The translations under genes and the position numbers were made by a program. Shown here one piece after another: positions 50,166 to 58,787 of a stretch of 64,000 nt of DNA. This DNA comes from Anthracocystis setariae (taxonomy: Eukaryota; Basidiomycota; Ustilaginomycetes; Ustilaginales; Ustilaginaceae), in the NCBI GenBank assembly GCA_928724745.1, contig CAKMXJ010000015.1, forward strand, positions 124,001 to 188,000. The letters are read 5' to 3'. The notes beneath the pieces are model-generated. The model was given only the letters and a program-made list of their open reading frames with translations. It searched no databases and had not been told where the DNA came from. The stretch's first letter is position 1, and each line of letters starts with the position of its first letter.

Positions 50166-52751
50166 ATGCGTCTCTCTTCCTCGCTTCTCTTGATCCTGGC
50201 CGCGATCAGCGTGTCCAACGCTGCTCTGGTCGAGCAGGCCCTTCACCCTCAGCACCACCTTGCTGCTGTTAAGAACGGTGCTGCTCGTGTCAATGCCATC
50301 GACACTGCCAAAGTCGGCACCCACCCTGTCGACGCCAAGAACCTCAAGGACCTCGTCAAGGTCGCTGCTAAGCGTACCGTTGATGTCTCCACCGTTGGCG
50401 CCATCCAAGGCCACGTCGCCAATGTCGACCTCAAGGCCGTCGCCAGTATGGTCCACAGCCTCTCTGCCCACCTCGAGACCGTCTCGGCTTCGTCCGACAA
50501 GCTCGTCGGTGACAAGCTCAACGCTGAGACGATGCACAACTTACTCTCGCACATCAGCGATACTATGGCTGACAGCATCTCGGACATCCACGAGCTGTCC
50601 GTCGCTAGCGTCAACACTGGCGCCGCCGAGGTCGAACTTGCTCGCCGCCACGGCCTCCTCCACCTTGTCAGTCTCAAGCATGTCAGCCACCGCATTTCTG
50701 ACAGGAAGGTGGCCGGATCGGAAAAGCTCACCCAGTACATGAGTGAGCTCAAGCTCGACCGTGTGCTCCAGCGCGATGTCGTTTCGATCCTGAAGAACGC
50801 TCACGTTGTGAGCGCTGTCCACGACACTGCCGATGCTGACAAGGTGTTGGCCTCGATCCTCGCTGTTCCCAGCTCGATCCAGCTCATCAGCGCCGTCAAG
50901 AACATCGACAACCTCGACCAGTTCACTGATGCTCTCGTTGACGTCAAGAACGTTCCCAAGCTCGTTTCTGCCGTCCCTGGTGGCGTCGACTCGATCTCCA
51001 AGCTCCAAGGTTGTAGCAAGATGACCAAGTACGTCAAGAAGTTTGGCAACGGCAGCCTCACTCGGCTCACCTCGGTCAGCGGTGCCAGCACCATCCTTGA
51101 GACTGTTCAAAAGGTTCCTGCTTCGGTCAAGATCCTCCAGAGTCTCAAGCACGTCGACGACGTCCCTGCCTTTGTCAGCGGCATGCACGCCCTCGACATC
51201 ACCAAGTTCGTCACCTCCATCCAGACAGTCCAGGACGTTGGTGCTCTTAACGCCGTCCTCAAGGAAGTCCACGGTGTCTCGCCTGTCAAGCGTGACGTCC
51301 TTGAGACTGCCCAGGATGCCACTTCGGCTGTGGACCTCGACCGTGTGCTTTCGCTCAAGCGCGCTATTGCTCACATTGACGCTGTGGCAGCCAGCAAGCT
51401 GGTCGCCGTCAACACTGACGCCAAGCGCGATGTCCTTGATGGTGTCGACTCGACTGTCAAGGGTCTTAACGTTGCCTCTGTGAAGGTGCTCAAGCGCGAT
51501 GTCGTTGATGGTGTCGATTCTACCGTCAAGAGCCTCAACCTGGCCGAGCTTACCGTCCTCAAGCGTGCCATCGCCGACCTCTCGGCTCTTGACGAAGATG
51601 AGCTCGACTCGCTCACCAACGCGATCAAGCGCGACGTCCTCTCTGGCCTCAACCTCGCCGATGCCGCCCCTACCAATGTCGGCAGCCTCAACGCCCTGCA
51701 GCCTCAGAACGGCATCCTCTCTGGTCTCAACCCTGAGCAGATTGCCGCCATCAAACGCGATGTTCTCTCTGGGCTCAACCCGGGTAATGTTGCCGACTTG
51801 CAGGATGTGAGTGCTCTTACGAACGAGAAGGCTCTGCTGCAGGCTGTGAACCTGGACAAGATCGCTGCGCTCAAGCGGGATGTCCTCAGCGGGCTCAACC
51901 TCGACCACACCACGGGCATCGAGGGTGCCAATGTGATTCAGTCGGCCTCTGGTCTGGTGACCGGGCTTAACCTTGAGCACATTGTCGGCCGTGATGTTCT
52001 TTCTGGCCTCAACTTGGGCAACATGGCTGACGGCGTCAACGGTGTTCCCAATCTGCAGGATGTTGATGCTCTGACTGCCGCCGATGGACTGGCTGATGGT
52101 TTGGGCAAGCGCAACGTCCTCGATGGTCTCAACCTCGGCAACACCGCTGGATTGAACAACGCCAACATTGCTCAAACCGCCGGCTCGGTGCTTTCGGACG
52201 TCGATGCTGAGAAGCTGCTCAAGCGCGGTATCACTGACGTCGTTGATGGTCTTAACCTCGATTCGGCCACTGCTGCGCCTCTTTCGCTCGTTGACCTGAA
52301 CCGTCTGACTGCTATCAAGCGCTCCGGTCTGCTCCCTTCGGTCGCTCCTGTCAGCTCGGTCGAGAGCGCTGTTGACTCGCTCAACGTCGCATCGCTGGTG
52401 CCTGCTTTGCGTCGTACCATCGCCAAGGCTGACGTCAACTTCCTCACCAAAGGCTCGACCCTGGCTAAGGCCAAGGTGACCCGCGATGTCAACGTCGACG
52501 CCGTCCTGCTGGCCGACTCGATGGTTACGCTCAACACCGACCTCTCCGGTCTGATGGGCAAGGTCGCCACCATGTGCGAGTCGGTCCACGACGACAAGAT
52601 CGACAGCGATATCAAGGCTACGATGGTTCCCATGATCAAGACGCTCGCCGCCGTCCTCAACACCGCCGTCCAGAACCGTGGATATGGACTCACTTCTAAG
52701 GCTCAAGCCGTCATTGCAATCGCAGACAAGCTCGAAGCTTCCGTCAACTAA
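50166..52751 (+). CDS. Secreted repeat precursor with Kex2 (Lys-Arg) processing sites
   Basis: This is a predicted secretory protein of 861 residues with a strong signal peptide (residues 1-19, hydrophobic LLLILAAISV, cleavage near SNA-A). Residues about 200-370 are helical with Val/Leu-rich repeats. From 376 to 750 Lys-Arg pairs recur at 376, 399, 421, 444, 467, 489, 531, 571, 649, 687 and 719, with Arg-Arg at 750 and a degenerate Gly-Arg at 609. After most of them comes the same head, D-V-[LV]-[SD]-G-[LV]-[ND] (residues 422, 445, 490, 532, 572, 610, 650, 691). Early units are 22-23 residues, later ones 31-42. The C-terminus (about 770-861) is a small helical domain with one Cys, reminiscent of fungal hydrophobic-surface-binding proteins. 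This layout fits fungal Kex2-processed repeat proteins (the class containing the U. maydis repellent Rep1), but the unit sequence is not one I know. It is a single exon with C-ending codons, suggesting high expression. Confidence 0.85.
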   Translation: MRLSSSLLLILAAISVSNAALVEQALHPQHHLAAVKNGAARVNAIDTAKVGTHPVDAKNLKDLVKVAAKRTVDVSTVGAIQGHVANVDLKAVASMVHSLSAHLETVSASSDKLVGDKLNAETMHNLLSHISDTMADSISDIHELSVASVNTGAAEVELARRHGLLHLVSLKHVSHRISDRKVAGSEKLTQYMSELKLDRVLQRDVVSILKNAHVVSAVHDTADADKVLASILAVPSSIQLISAVKNIDNLDQFTDALVDVKNVPKLVSAVPGGVDSISKLQGCSKMTKYVKKFGNGSLTRLTSVSGASTILETVQKVPASVKILQSLKHVDDVPAFVSGMHALDITKFVTSIQTVQDVGALNAVLKEVHGVSPVKRDVLETAQDATSAVDLDRVLSLKRAIAHIDAVAASKLVAVNTDAKRDVLDGVDSTVKGLNVASVKVLKRDVVDGVDSTVKSLNLAELTVLKRAIADLSALDEDELDSLTNAIKRDVLSGLNLADAAPTNVGSLNALQPQNGILSGLNPEQIAAIKRDVLSGLNPGNVADLQDVSALTNEKALLQAVNLDKIAALKRDVLSGLNLDHTTGIEGANVIQSASGLVTGLNLEHIVGRDVLSGLNLGNMADGVNGVPNLQDVDALTAADGLADGLGKRNVLDGLNLGNTAGLNNANIAQTAGSVLSDVDAEKLLKRGITDVVDGLNLDSATAAPLSLVDLNRLTAIKRSGLLPSVAPVSSVESAVDSLNVASLVPALRRTIAKADVNFLTKGSTLAKAKVTRDVNVDAVLLADSMVTLNTDLSGLMGKVATMCESVHDDKIDSDIKATMVPMIKTLAAVLNTAVQNRGYGLTSKAQAVIAIADKLEASVN
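51294..52415 (+). repeat. Tandem peptide-unit repeat inside the Kex2 precursor
   Basis: About eleven units are separated by Lys-Arg codons (AAGCG[CT], with AAACGC at one site). Head heptads are DVLSGLN (four copies), DVLDGVD, DVVDGVD, NVLDGLN and DVVDGLN. Unit lengths step from 22-23 residues (first five) to about 31-42 residues (later ones) plus one double unit of 78 residues split by Gly-Arg, consistent with fusion of pairs of short units. Confidence 0.8.
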
Positions 52752-52996
52752 GGTTGCAGGAAAGCAAGTTGGTGTTTCCCCCCCTTTCTGGTTTGGTTTC
52801 TAAGTTTCATCAGTGTCACTGGTCTCTGTCTGTTTAATCCTTCCATGCTGGTTGCAATCTCCACGTTTCTTTCGTTGCTTCAAACGTGACGCGGTGTGAA
52901 GGTGAGGTTGCGCTGCGGTTTTCTCGTGATACTGGTTTTTGCCCTGCGAACTCGCAATCGTCTTGAGGTTCAGAGGCTTAACTGGCTAGGATTGCA

Positions 52997-54697
52997 TCAG
53001 AGCAGTGCTTTGTGACCATCGGGGCCTCGCGAGCCAACCGGGTGTTTGGGCACCTTAAACAGTTTCCCCTCCCTGGATGACCGCCCCTCGGCCCGCAAAC
53101 CTCTCCTGACCTCCTGCATCAACCTGAACGGTTTCCCTGCCAACCTGATCGCCTCGTCCGCATTCGCCAACAACCAACGATACGACCACTCCGACCCGGC
53201 GTCTGCTCCACGATTCCGGCGTCTCTGCGTGCGTGCCGGAATGGACGCAATCTGTTGACCGAGCACGTAATTCCTGACCTCATTAGCGATCCTTTCGACA
53301 GTCTCGCGGATCACCTGATCCTCAGCCGTCGCATACGATGGTTTCGGTCGGTCCTCCATCGAAGCGGTTGGAGCTGACAAGACGCCCGTCTCTCTCGCCT
53401 GCCTCAACGTCATCACCACCCCCTGAAGATCACCGAGACAATCCCATTGCGTCTTCAACACCTCGTCGTACATCGGCCCGGTAACACCCACAACATACGA
53501 CTCGATTCCCAAGGCGCGCGTGGTCCGCGCGATTGCCAACGCCACATTCGGCGATCGATATCGATCGCGAATCACGATAAACACGAGCTGAAGCACCGAC
53601 GAATAGAAGGGTGTGTTGAGTCCATACTTGGGCTCCTTGTGGGCGGCTTGAGCAGCGCCTTGTTCGCCTGATGGGGTGGGTGGCGAGATGCCCCACACCT
53701 CCCTCTTAGTCCAATCTAGGAGTTCAGCGAGGTTTTCACACATGATGATTTGCTCCCTGGCCTCATCGACGCCGGCCTCGAGTACCGCCGGGTCGACCGC
53801 GGCGGCCAGACCTTCGCGTACGAACTTCCTGTTGCGATGTGCACGCGAAACTGCAAAGCGCTCGAGATTGTTGCGCTTGGCAAATCCCTCGAGCAGCTTC
53901 CTCGACCCAGTGCGTGTCTGTGGATTGTTGATCATCGAGGTGTACGTTCCGAACGGTTTCAGTTCGTCGGTTTTTGCCGCTGCTGTTCCTGTTGAGGAAG
54001 AGGTGGACTTGGCAGCCGTGATTCCGGTGATCGCGTCATCGAGGAGCGACATGAACACGTTGGCTTCTTGTTTGGTGAGTGGAGATCGGTCAAAAGGTTT
54101 TCGGGCGGGCGCAGACGCGGGATATGCGGCTAGATCTGATCGGAAAGGTTCCGATGTACGTGCAGATTCCGAAGCAACGAATAGCACGGAGCGCGGGATC
54201 TTGTGTTGGAATTGTGCCGCTTCGGCTTTTTTGGGCCGCGACGACTTGGATGGATTGCGTGCCGACGAGGTGAGCGAGTCGAGCTGATCAGTCAGCCACG
54301 ACGGGCCGAGCGAAGAAGAGTTGTTGTCCGAACGAAGGCGGGGCAGCTCAGTTTTGGGGAATGGATCGTTGCCGTCAAATAGTCCAGCATATGGGTTCGG
54401 AGCTTCCGACGACGAGCCTTCGTCAGCGGTGGGAGCAGAAGTGGATGTCCCGGCGAGCGAATCGAAAGGCCAGGTGCCGGCCTTGGAAGGAGGCTGATAG
54501 CTGGTGCTGCTTGGTTCGTCTGTGTTTTCGGGTGGATTTGAGTTTGAAGCGTCCCCACCATCATGGGATTGTTCATTCCATCGTAGTGCGGTAGCAGACA
54601 GGCTGCGTTTTGTAACCAGAGTAGCAGCGAAGGTCGATGAGGTGCTTGAACTAGCAACACACCATCGTCTCAGAGGCGTTCGAAGTGCTAGCACCAT
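52997..54697 (-). CDS. Mtf2-like mitochondrial protein (RNA processing/translation)
   Basis: The 566-residue protein probably acts in mitochondrial RNA processing or translation. It begins with an Arg/Ser-rich presequence (MVLALRTPLRRWCV, followed by KRSLSATALRW). A long disordered Ser/Pro/Thr region runs to about residue 210. The C-terminal half contains AKRNNLERF, NLAELLDW and the most characteristic block YGLNTPFYSSVLQLVFIVIRD. That block leads into SPNVALAIARTTRALGIESYVVG and then GPMYDEVLKTQWDCLGDLQGVVMTLRQ. It resembles the Mtf2-like family pattern (large-scale SYVLG...YNELL..RW...DL.G...LL.EM) known from ascomycetes. The start at 54697 replaces a longer frame whose leader is a CA/T-rich repeat. 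It is a single exon. The family call rests on my recollection of the pattern. Confidence 0.65.
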   Translation of the reverse strand: MVLALRTPLRRWCVASSSTSSTFAATLVTKRSLSATALRWNEQSHDGGDASNSNPPENTDEPSSTSYQPPSKAGTWPFDSLAGTSTSAPTADEGSSSEAPNPYAGLFDGNDPFPKTELPRLRSDNNSSSLGPSWLTDQLDSLTSSARNPSKSSRPKKAEAAQFQHKIPRSVLFVASESARTSEPFRSDLAAYPASAPARKPFDRSPLTKQEANVFMSLLDDAITGITAAKSTSSSTGTAAAKTDELKPFGTYTSMINNPQTRTGSRKLLEGFAKRNNLERFAVSRAHRNRKFVREGLAAAVDPAVLEAGVDEAREQIIMCENLAELLDWTKREVWGISPPTPSGEQGAAQAAHKEPKYGLNTPFYSSVLQLVFIVIRDRYRSPNVALAIARTTRALGIESYVVGVTGPMYDEVLKTQWDCLGDLQGVVMTLRQARETGVLSAPTASMEDRPKPSYATAEDQVIRETVERIANEVRNYVLGQQIASIPARTQRRRNRGADAGSEWSYRWLLANADEAIRLAGKPFRLMQEVRRGLRAEGRSSREGKLFKVPKHPVGSRGPDGHKALL

Positions 54698-55019
54698 TGT
54701 GACACTGGGCTGATGGTGGTGAGGACAATGCAAAGGGCTGCAGCGTTTTGTGATTTCTTTCGCTCCTTTTTTTTTTTTTTTTTTTTTTTCGCAGCGCTTT
54801 CTTCTGTCAGAATTTTTTGTATCTCCACACCACACTGCACTCCCGACTTCCGAGCCACACACACACACACACACACATACACACGCACATACTCAGCCTG
54901 GACTCAAGTAGCTCTACCTCACGGCCACTACAGTACTACCTGCCAACTGATAACCTCTGCGAATTGATGCCAACCTATTGAGCGCTGACTGCAATCCTAC
55001 TCTACATGATCTCCAAACT
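54698..55019. other. Spacer with poly-T and CA microsatellite
   Basis: This is the promoter of the Mtf2-like gene on the minus strand. It contains a 23-base T run (54767-54789) and a CA repeat (54856-54877). No gene is seen. Confidence 0.5.
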
Positions 55020-56777
55020 TTAAGCATCGGCGCGCTCGAGCACACACACGCCTTCAACATGATGCGTCTGAGGGAACAAATCCGCACCCCTAACGCTCTT
55101 GATCTTGTACCTGGCATCTCTCTCCACCAACTGCCCGACATCCCTCGCCTGAGTGTGCACGTTGCAACTAACATATACGATATGCTTCGGCGCCAACTTG
55201 ACCAATTGCCGGATAAACTCTTCATCACAACCCCTCCTTGGCGGGTCGATGATCACGGTGGTCTTGTCGGCCGGATACTCGATCTTGGCAAAGATGTCCT
55301 CGGCGTTACCCGCCAGGAACTTTGCATTGGTGATTCCGTTGAGCTCGGCATTCTTGGTGGCATACTTGATCGATTCGGACGAGATCTCGACGCCGGAAAC
55401 TTCGTGAAACAGCGACGCGAGGCACAGGGAGAACAGCCCCGAGCCGCAGTAGGCGTCGACCAGGTAGCGGTCAGATGCGGACGAAGAGGTGGATGAGGTG
55501 GACGTGATGGCATCGCGCACGTATTCGAGCAGCGAGGGCAGGATAGATCGATTGTTTTGGAAGAACGTGCCTGCGGGCGATTCAAACTTTGTGGTCAAGA
55601 CGCGCTCTTTCACGGTCGCTTTGTGATCGGTGACGACTTCCGTATCGAGCTCCTTGTGCACCTCACCGTTGGAGGTAGCCTGCAAGTCTTCAGCATAGCT
55701 GTCGTATGTCTTGAGCGAGTCGCGCAGAAGGATGGTGGCGCCGTTCTTAAACGACTCGATGCCATCGCGCACCTTTTGTTTGGCTGCGGGCAGAGCTGCG
55801 TTGATGGTGCGCGTGGCGATAGGGCATTCTTCAATGTCCATGACTCGTTTCGTGCCAATGCAGTCGAAGCCGATCGGAACGTCGTAGCTTGGCTTGTCGC
55901 TGGTCGTGGACCCTGCGTTGTTACGGATTCCCGTGCGACGCCCGCGTCGAAGTTCGTAGGGGAGCTCAAAGTGCGGCGTGAGCTTGGTGCGGTAGTTGTA
56001 CTGACTCGGCGAAGGGATCGTTGGCATCACGGCTGGCACCAGCGAAGGATCCAAATTGGAGAAGCGAGCAAATGCACGCTCGACTACACCGCGCTTGATC
56101 TCGAGCTGCTCGTCATAACTGATCATTTGATACTGACACCCTCCGCAGTCGCCAAAGTACTTGCACTTGACCAACTCCGCATTCCTCCTTTCGCTCTTCT
56201 CCACCACCTCGACCAGCTTCGCCTTCGAGTAAAGCCTCTCGTTGCTGGTGATCTCGGCCACCACCGTTTCCCCCGGCAGTGAGTGCGGTACGGCAATCAC
56301 CCAGTCCCTCTCGGGTGCGACAGCAAGTCCGTCTCCATGTGCATCAAGTCGCTCGATTCGAAGAGTCAGACGAGTGCCCCTTTCGAACTTGTTCTGGTGC
56401 TCGATGCCTTCCGAGAGGATGTCGGTGACTTTGCGGACGGATAGCAGGTCTTCGATGTCGAACTCGATGGGTTCGCGACCCGTCTTGGCGAGCTGCTTGG
56501 CGTAGTCCTTACGCTTTTGGCGGATGCGACGAGCATCGGCTTTGCGAGCGTTCTTGTCCTGCGCCGAGGTAGATGTAGATGCTTCAGCGTTGGAGGGTTG
56601 CTCGGGGGACCGCGAGCGCATGCGTTTAGCCGGAGGCAGCTCGGGCGAGCTCAGTGCCGAATTTGACATATTGAATCGTATTGGCACGCAGGTGGGCTTG
56701 ATAGCTTTGGCGGTAAAGTGTGTCGGTGCGACAAGGCCCAAGAGATATGTGGATATTCTAGCGGTTCGGAACAGCAT
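55020..56777 (-). CDS. TRM2: tRNA (uracil-5-)-methyltransferase
   Basis: This enzyme makes 5-methyluridine at position 54 of tRNA (T loop) using S-adenosylmethionine. The 585 residues contain a TRAM domain (about 131-195), Cys residues of an Fe-S-like cluster (C205, C211, C214 in CKYFGDCGGC) and the Rossmann methyltransferase core (LVDAYCGSGLFSLCLA). Other motifs are VIIDPPRRGCDEEF, the nucleophile Cys in YVSCNVHTQARD and the general-base motif THHVEGVCVLER. A 36-residue basic, hydrophobic N-terminus precedes a second Met (position 56669, MSNSALS), which begins a nuclear-type, Arg/Ser-rich start. Two start codons could yield mitochondrial and nuclear forms. It is a single exon. Confidence 0.94.
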   Translation of the reverse strand: MLFRTARISTYLLGLVAPTHFTAKAIKPTCVPIRFNMSNSALSSPELPPAKRMRSRSPEQPSNAEASTSTSAQDKNARKADARRIRQKRKDYAKQLAKTGREPIEFDIEDLLSVRKVTDILSEGIEHQNKFERGTRLTLRIERLDAHGDGLAVAPERDWVIAVPHSLPGETVVAEITSNERLYSKAKLVEVVEKSERRNAELVKCKYFGDCGGCQYQMISYDEQLEIKRGVVERAFARFSNLDPSLVPAVMPTIPSPSQYNYRTKLTPHFELPYELRRGRRTGIRNNAGSTTSDKPSYDVPIGFDCIGTKRVMDIEECPIATRTINAALPAAKQKVRDGIESFKNGATILLRDSLKTYDSYAEDLQATSNGEVHKELDTEVVTDHKATVKERVLTTKFESPAGTFFQNNRSILPSLLEYVRDAITSTSSTSSSASDRYLVDAYCGSGLFSLCLASLFHEVSGVEISSESIKYATKNAELNGITNAKFLAGNAEDIFAKIEYPADKTTVIIDPPRRGCDEEFIRQLVKLAPKHIVYVSCNVHTQARDVGQLVERDARYKIKSVRGADLFPQTHHVEGVCVLERADA

Positions 56778-57205
56778 CTAGCATTGACAGAAGAAGCCAC
56801 AAGATGGTGTTGGGTTAGACGTCGTCAGTTTCAGAACGGCAGTCCTTCAACGCTCCACTCACCTTTTTTTTTTTTTTTTTCTTTTCTTTTCTTTCCTTTT
56901 TTTTTTTTTTTTTTTCTTTCCTTTTTTTTTTTTTTGGCTTTTTTGCCGAGATTTTTCAGCGGATATCGGGAGAATCTTTTCGCGCTTTTTCCTTTGTCCG
57001 AATACATCGGCATAACATTACGAGCTTGTCGGCATCGGAAGACCGCGTCGGATCCGCTTTGCTCCACAATGCAAATGCACTGTTCAGACCCCTTGCCCCC
57101 TCATCTATGCTTCTTCTCCCAACCATCCATCTTAGCGGAACGACTACGCAACATCAGTCTAGGTGCTCTGTGTCAGCTGCCATAGCTGGCTCGATTACGC
57201 CCATC
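56778..57205. other. Divergent promoter with large T tracts
   Basis: The interval between TRM2 (minus) and the coiled-coil gene (plus) contains 72 bases (56864-56935) made of T runs broken only by single C or CC. No gene is seen. Confidence 0.5.
56864..56935. repeat. Broken poly-T tract in divergent promoter
   Basis: T runs of 4 to about 20 are separated by single C or CC, 72 bases in total. Homopolymer length may be inexact in the assembly. Confidence 0.9.
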
Positions 57206-58057
57206 ATGGCCGAAACCGCATCAGGCTCCACCTCCACTCCAGCCCGCAAACATCGAGGTGCCAACCCGTCCGCCGACTACAAATCCCTTTTCCTCAAATC
57301 CAAGGACAAGTACGACCGCGTCTCCACCGACCACACCGAGCTCATCGCCAATGTCACCAAGGCCGCAGCCAAGCATCAAAAGCTTCGCGAGGAGCTCGAT
57401 TTCCTCCTCGACGCCATTGCCATCAAACAGACGCAGCGAGCACAGATCGAACAGGCACACCAAGACCGAGCCGCCGAATTGGAGAGAGAAGCTGCCGCTG
57501 CCGTAGCTGCTGCTGCTGCTGCCAGGAGACATGCAAGCTCCTTAAGCAGGGCTGATGAGCGGAGGGAAAGGGATGCGTACGAGCCACGGTCCAGGTACGA
57601 AGCTGCGGACGAGTACCGCGCATATGCAGGCGAGAGGAGGTACGACGAGCCAGAGATGAGTTATCCAGCTTTCGGTGCCGGGATAGGAGCAAGGAGGTAT
57701 CCATCTCCTGGGCCAGCATCAGTACAGGCTCCAGCGAGTGTAGCCTCGCAAGCAGCAGAAGGTCATGCGCGCTCAGAAGCTTCGCCGTCAAGAGAGCTGT
57801 ACGTCCAGCCATCCTACCGAGGGGCACCTTCGCAATCTCCCCCCTCGCGTAGAGTTCACGCATCAGAACAGCGTTCCCCGTCAAGATACGAATCACAGCA
57901 GAGGTATCGCGAATCCACACCACCATCCTTGGCTCCGCTCGCTGCAAAAAGACCACGACCATTGTCCGTGGAAAGGGAGCTCCTCGAGACGGGCGACCCG
58001 TATGATGCGGATCCCAGAGATCGAGCCAGTCATCTCAAGCGTCCAAGGAAGGATTGA
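57206..58057 (+). CDS. Small coiled-coil protein, possibly INO80-complex Iec3-like
   Basis: A 283-residue protein. Residues 24-75 (starting DYKSLFLKSKDKYDRV and ending REELDFLLDAIAI) form a strong heptad coiled coil, and 75-108 an Ala/Glu-rich helix. The rest is a Tyr/Arg/Ser/Pro-rich disordered tail with RYD/RYE-like repeats and a basic end (KRPRKD) that could be a nuclear signal. The spacing 'Y+.L+.K...KYD.......L......A..K...L..E.D.LLD' recalls the N-terminal helix of fungal INO80 subunit Iec3. That is a tentative inference. The start at 57206 (MAETASGS) was chosen because the frame upstream to 57026 lies in T-rich leader sequence. Confidence 0.6.
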   Translation: MAETASGSTSTPARKHRGANPSADYKSLFLKSKDKYDRVSTDHTELIANVTKAAAKHQKLREELDFLLDAIAIKQTQRAQIEQAHQDRAAELEREAAAAVAAAAAARRHASSLSRADERRERDAYEPRSRYEAADEYRAYAGERRYDEPEMSYPAFGAGIGARRYPSPGPASVQAPASVASQAAEGHARSEASPSRELYVQPSYRGAPSQSPPSRRVHASEQRSPSRYESQQRYRESTPPSLAPLAAKRPRPLSVERELLETGDPYDADPRDRASHLKRPRKD

Positions 58058-58787
58058 TCTCGGTTGTTCCCTGGTCATTTTCGACAAGCAAGCAGCATCT
58101 TCCAATTCGTTTTCTGTACTTGTATCGTCCAATTGTCACTGCTTCCCCGATTTCCCCTCGAACTTTGGTAGCCTTCAGTGCATGACCAAGGGGTCAAGTG
58201 TGACTCCTCATTTCAGGTGGGACGAACCTCGCAACTGAGAAAGAGGTGCCCGGCACGCCATTATCCTGCTATAGGTTCTCAGGGGAAGGCTCGGATCGCT
58301 TGCCGCTAGCCTTGGACTTCATTTCGTCGGCGCAGAACCTTCCCGGTCTCCGTATGTTCGTGCGCCATGTCCTTGTTCTTATACAGCCCTTCTCGATATG
58401 GTATACGCACACGCTTCCAACATGATGAGTGAACCGAATTCGCTCATGCGAACGAGTCAATCTGACGCTTATTCAAAGCGCAGCTTACTCCGAATGCGAT
58501 CCACCCGAACTTGCCGTTCGGTTCATCAACGCCCACTTTGTTTACTGTCGTCGATTCATTTTGCTAGCCGGCCAAAGCGTGGGTTGAGCCCCACGCAATC
58601 AGTTGCGGGCTGACGACGCCTTGGTGGAACCTTCTCTCCCCTTCACGTATCGGTTGGGTGCTGCGGGCGACATAAGAACAGAGCCTTCGTAGGATGGTGG
58701 CGGCACTCGGACTCGGCTCGAGATGTCTTGCTCACCACCAGGGACGATCGCCACGCGTACCGATCCTCGCTCGCTCACACCGTCACG
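58058..58787. other. Spacer before the Kre6-like gene
   Basis: This holds the 3' UTR of the coiled-coil gene and the promoter of the Kre6-like gene. I see no further gene. Confidence 0.45.

Noticed and set aside
50541..52706. 721-residue open frame antisense to the Kex2-repeat gene
   Set aside because: It is a shadow created by the biased, repetitive codons of the sense strand. It has no signal peptide or family motifs, and the sense frame has clear secretory and processing features.
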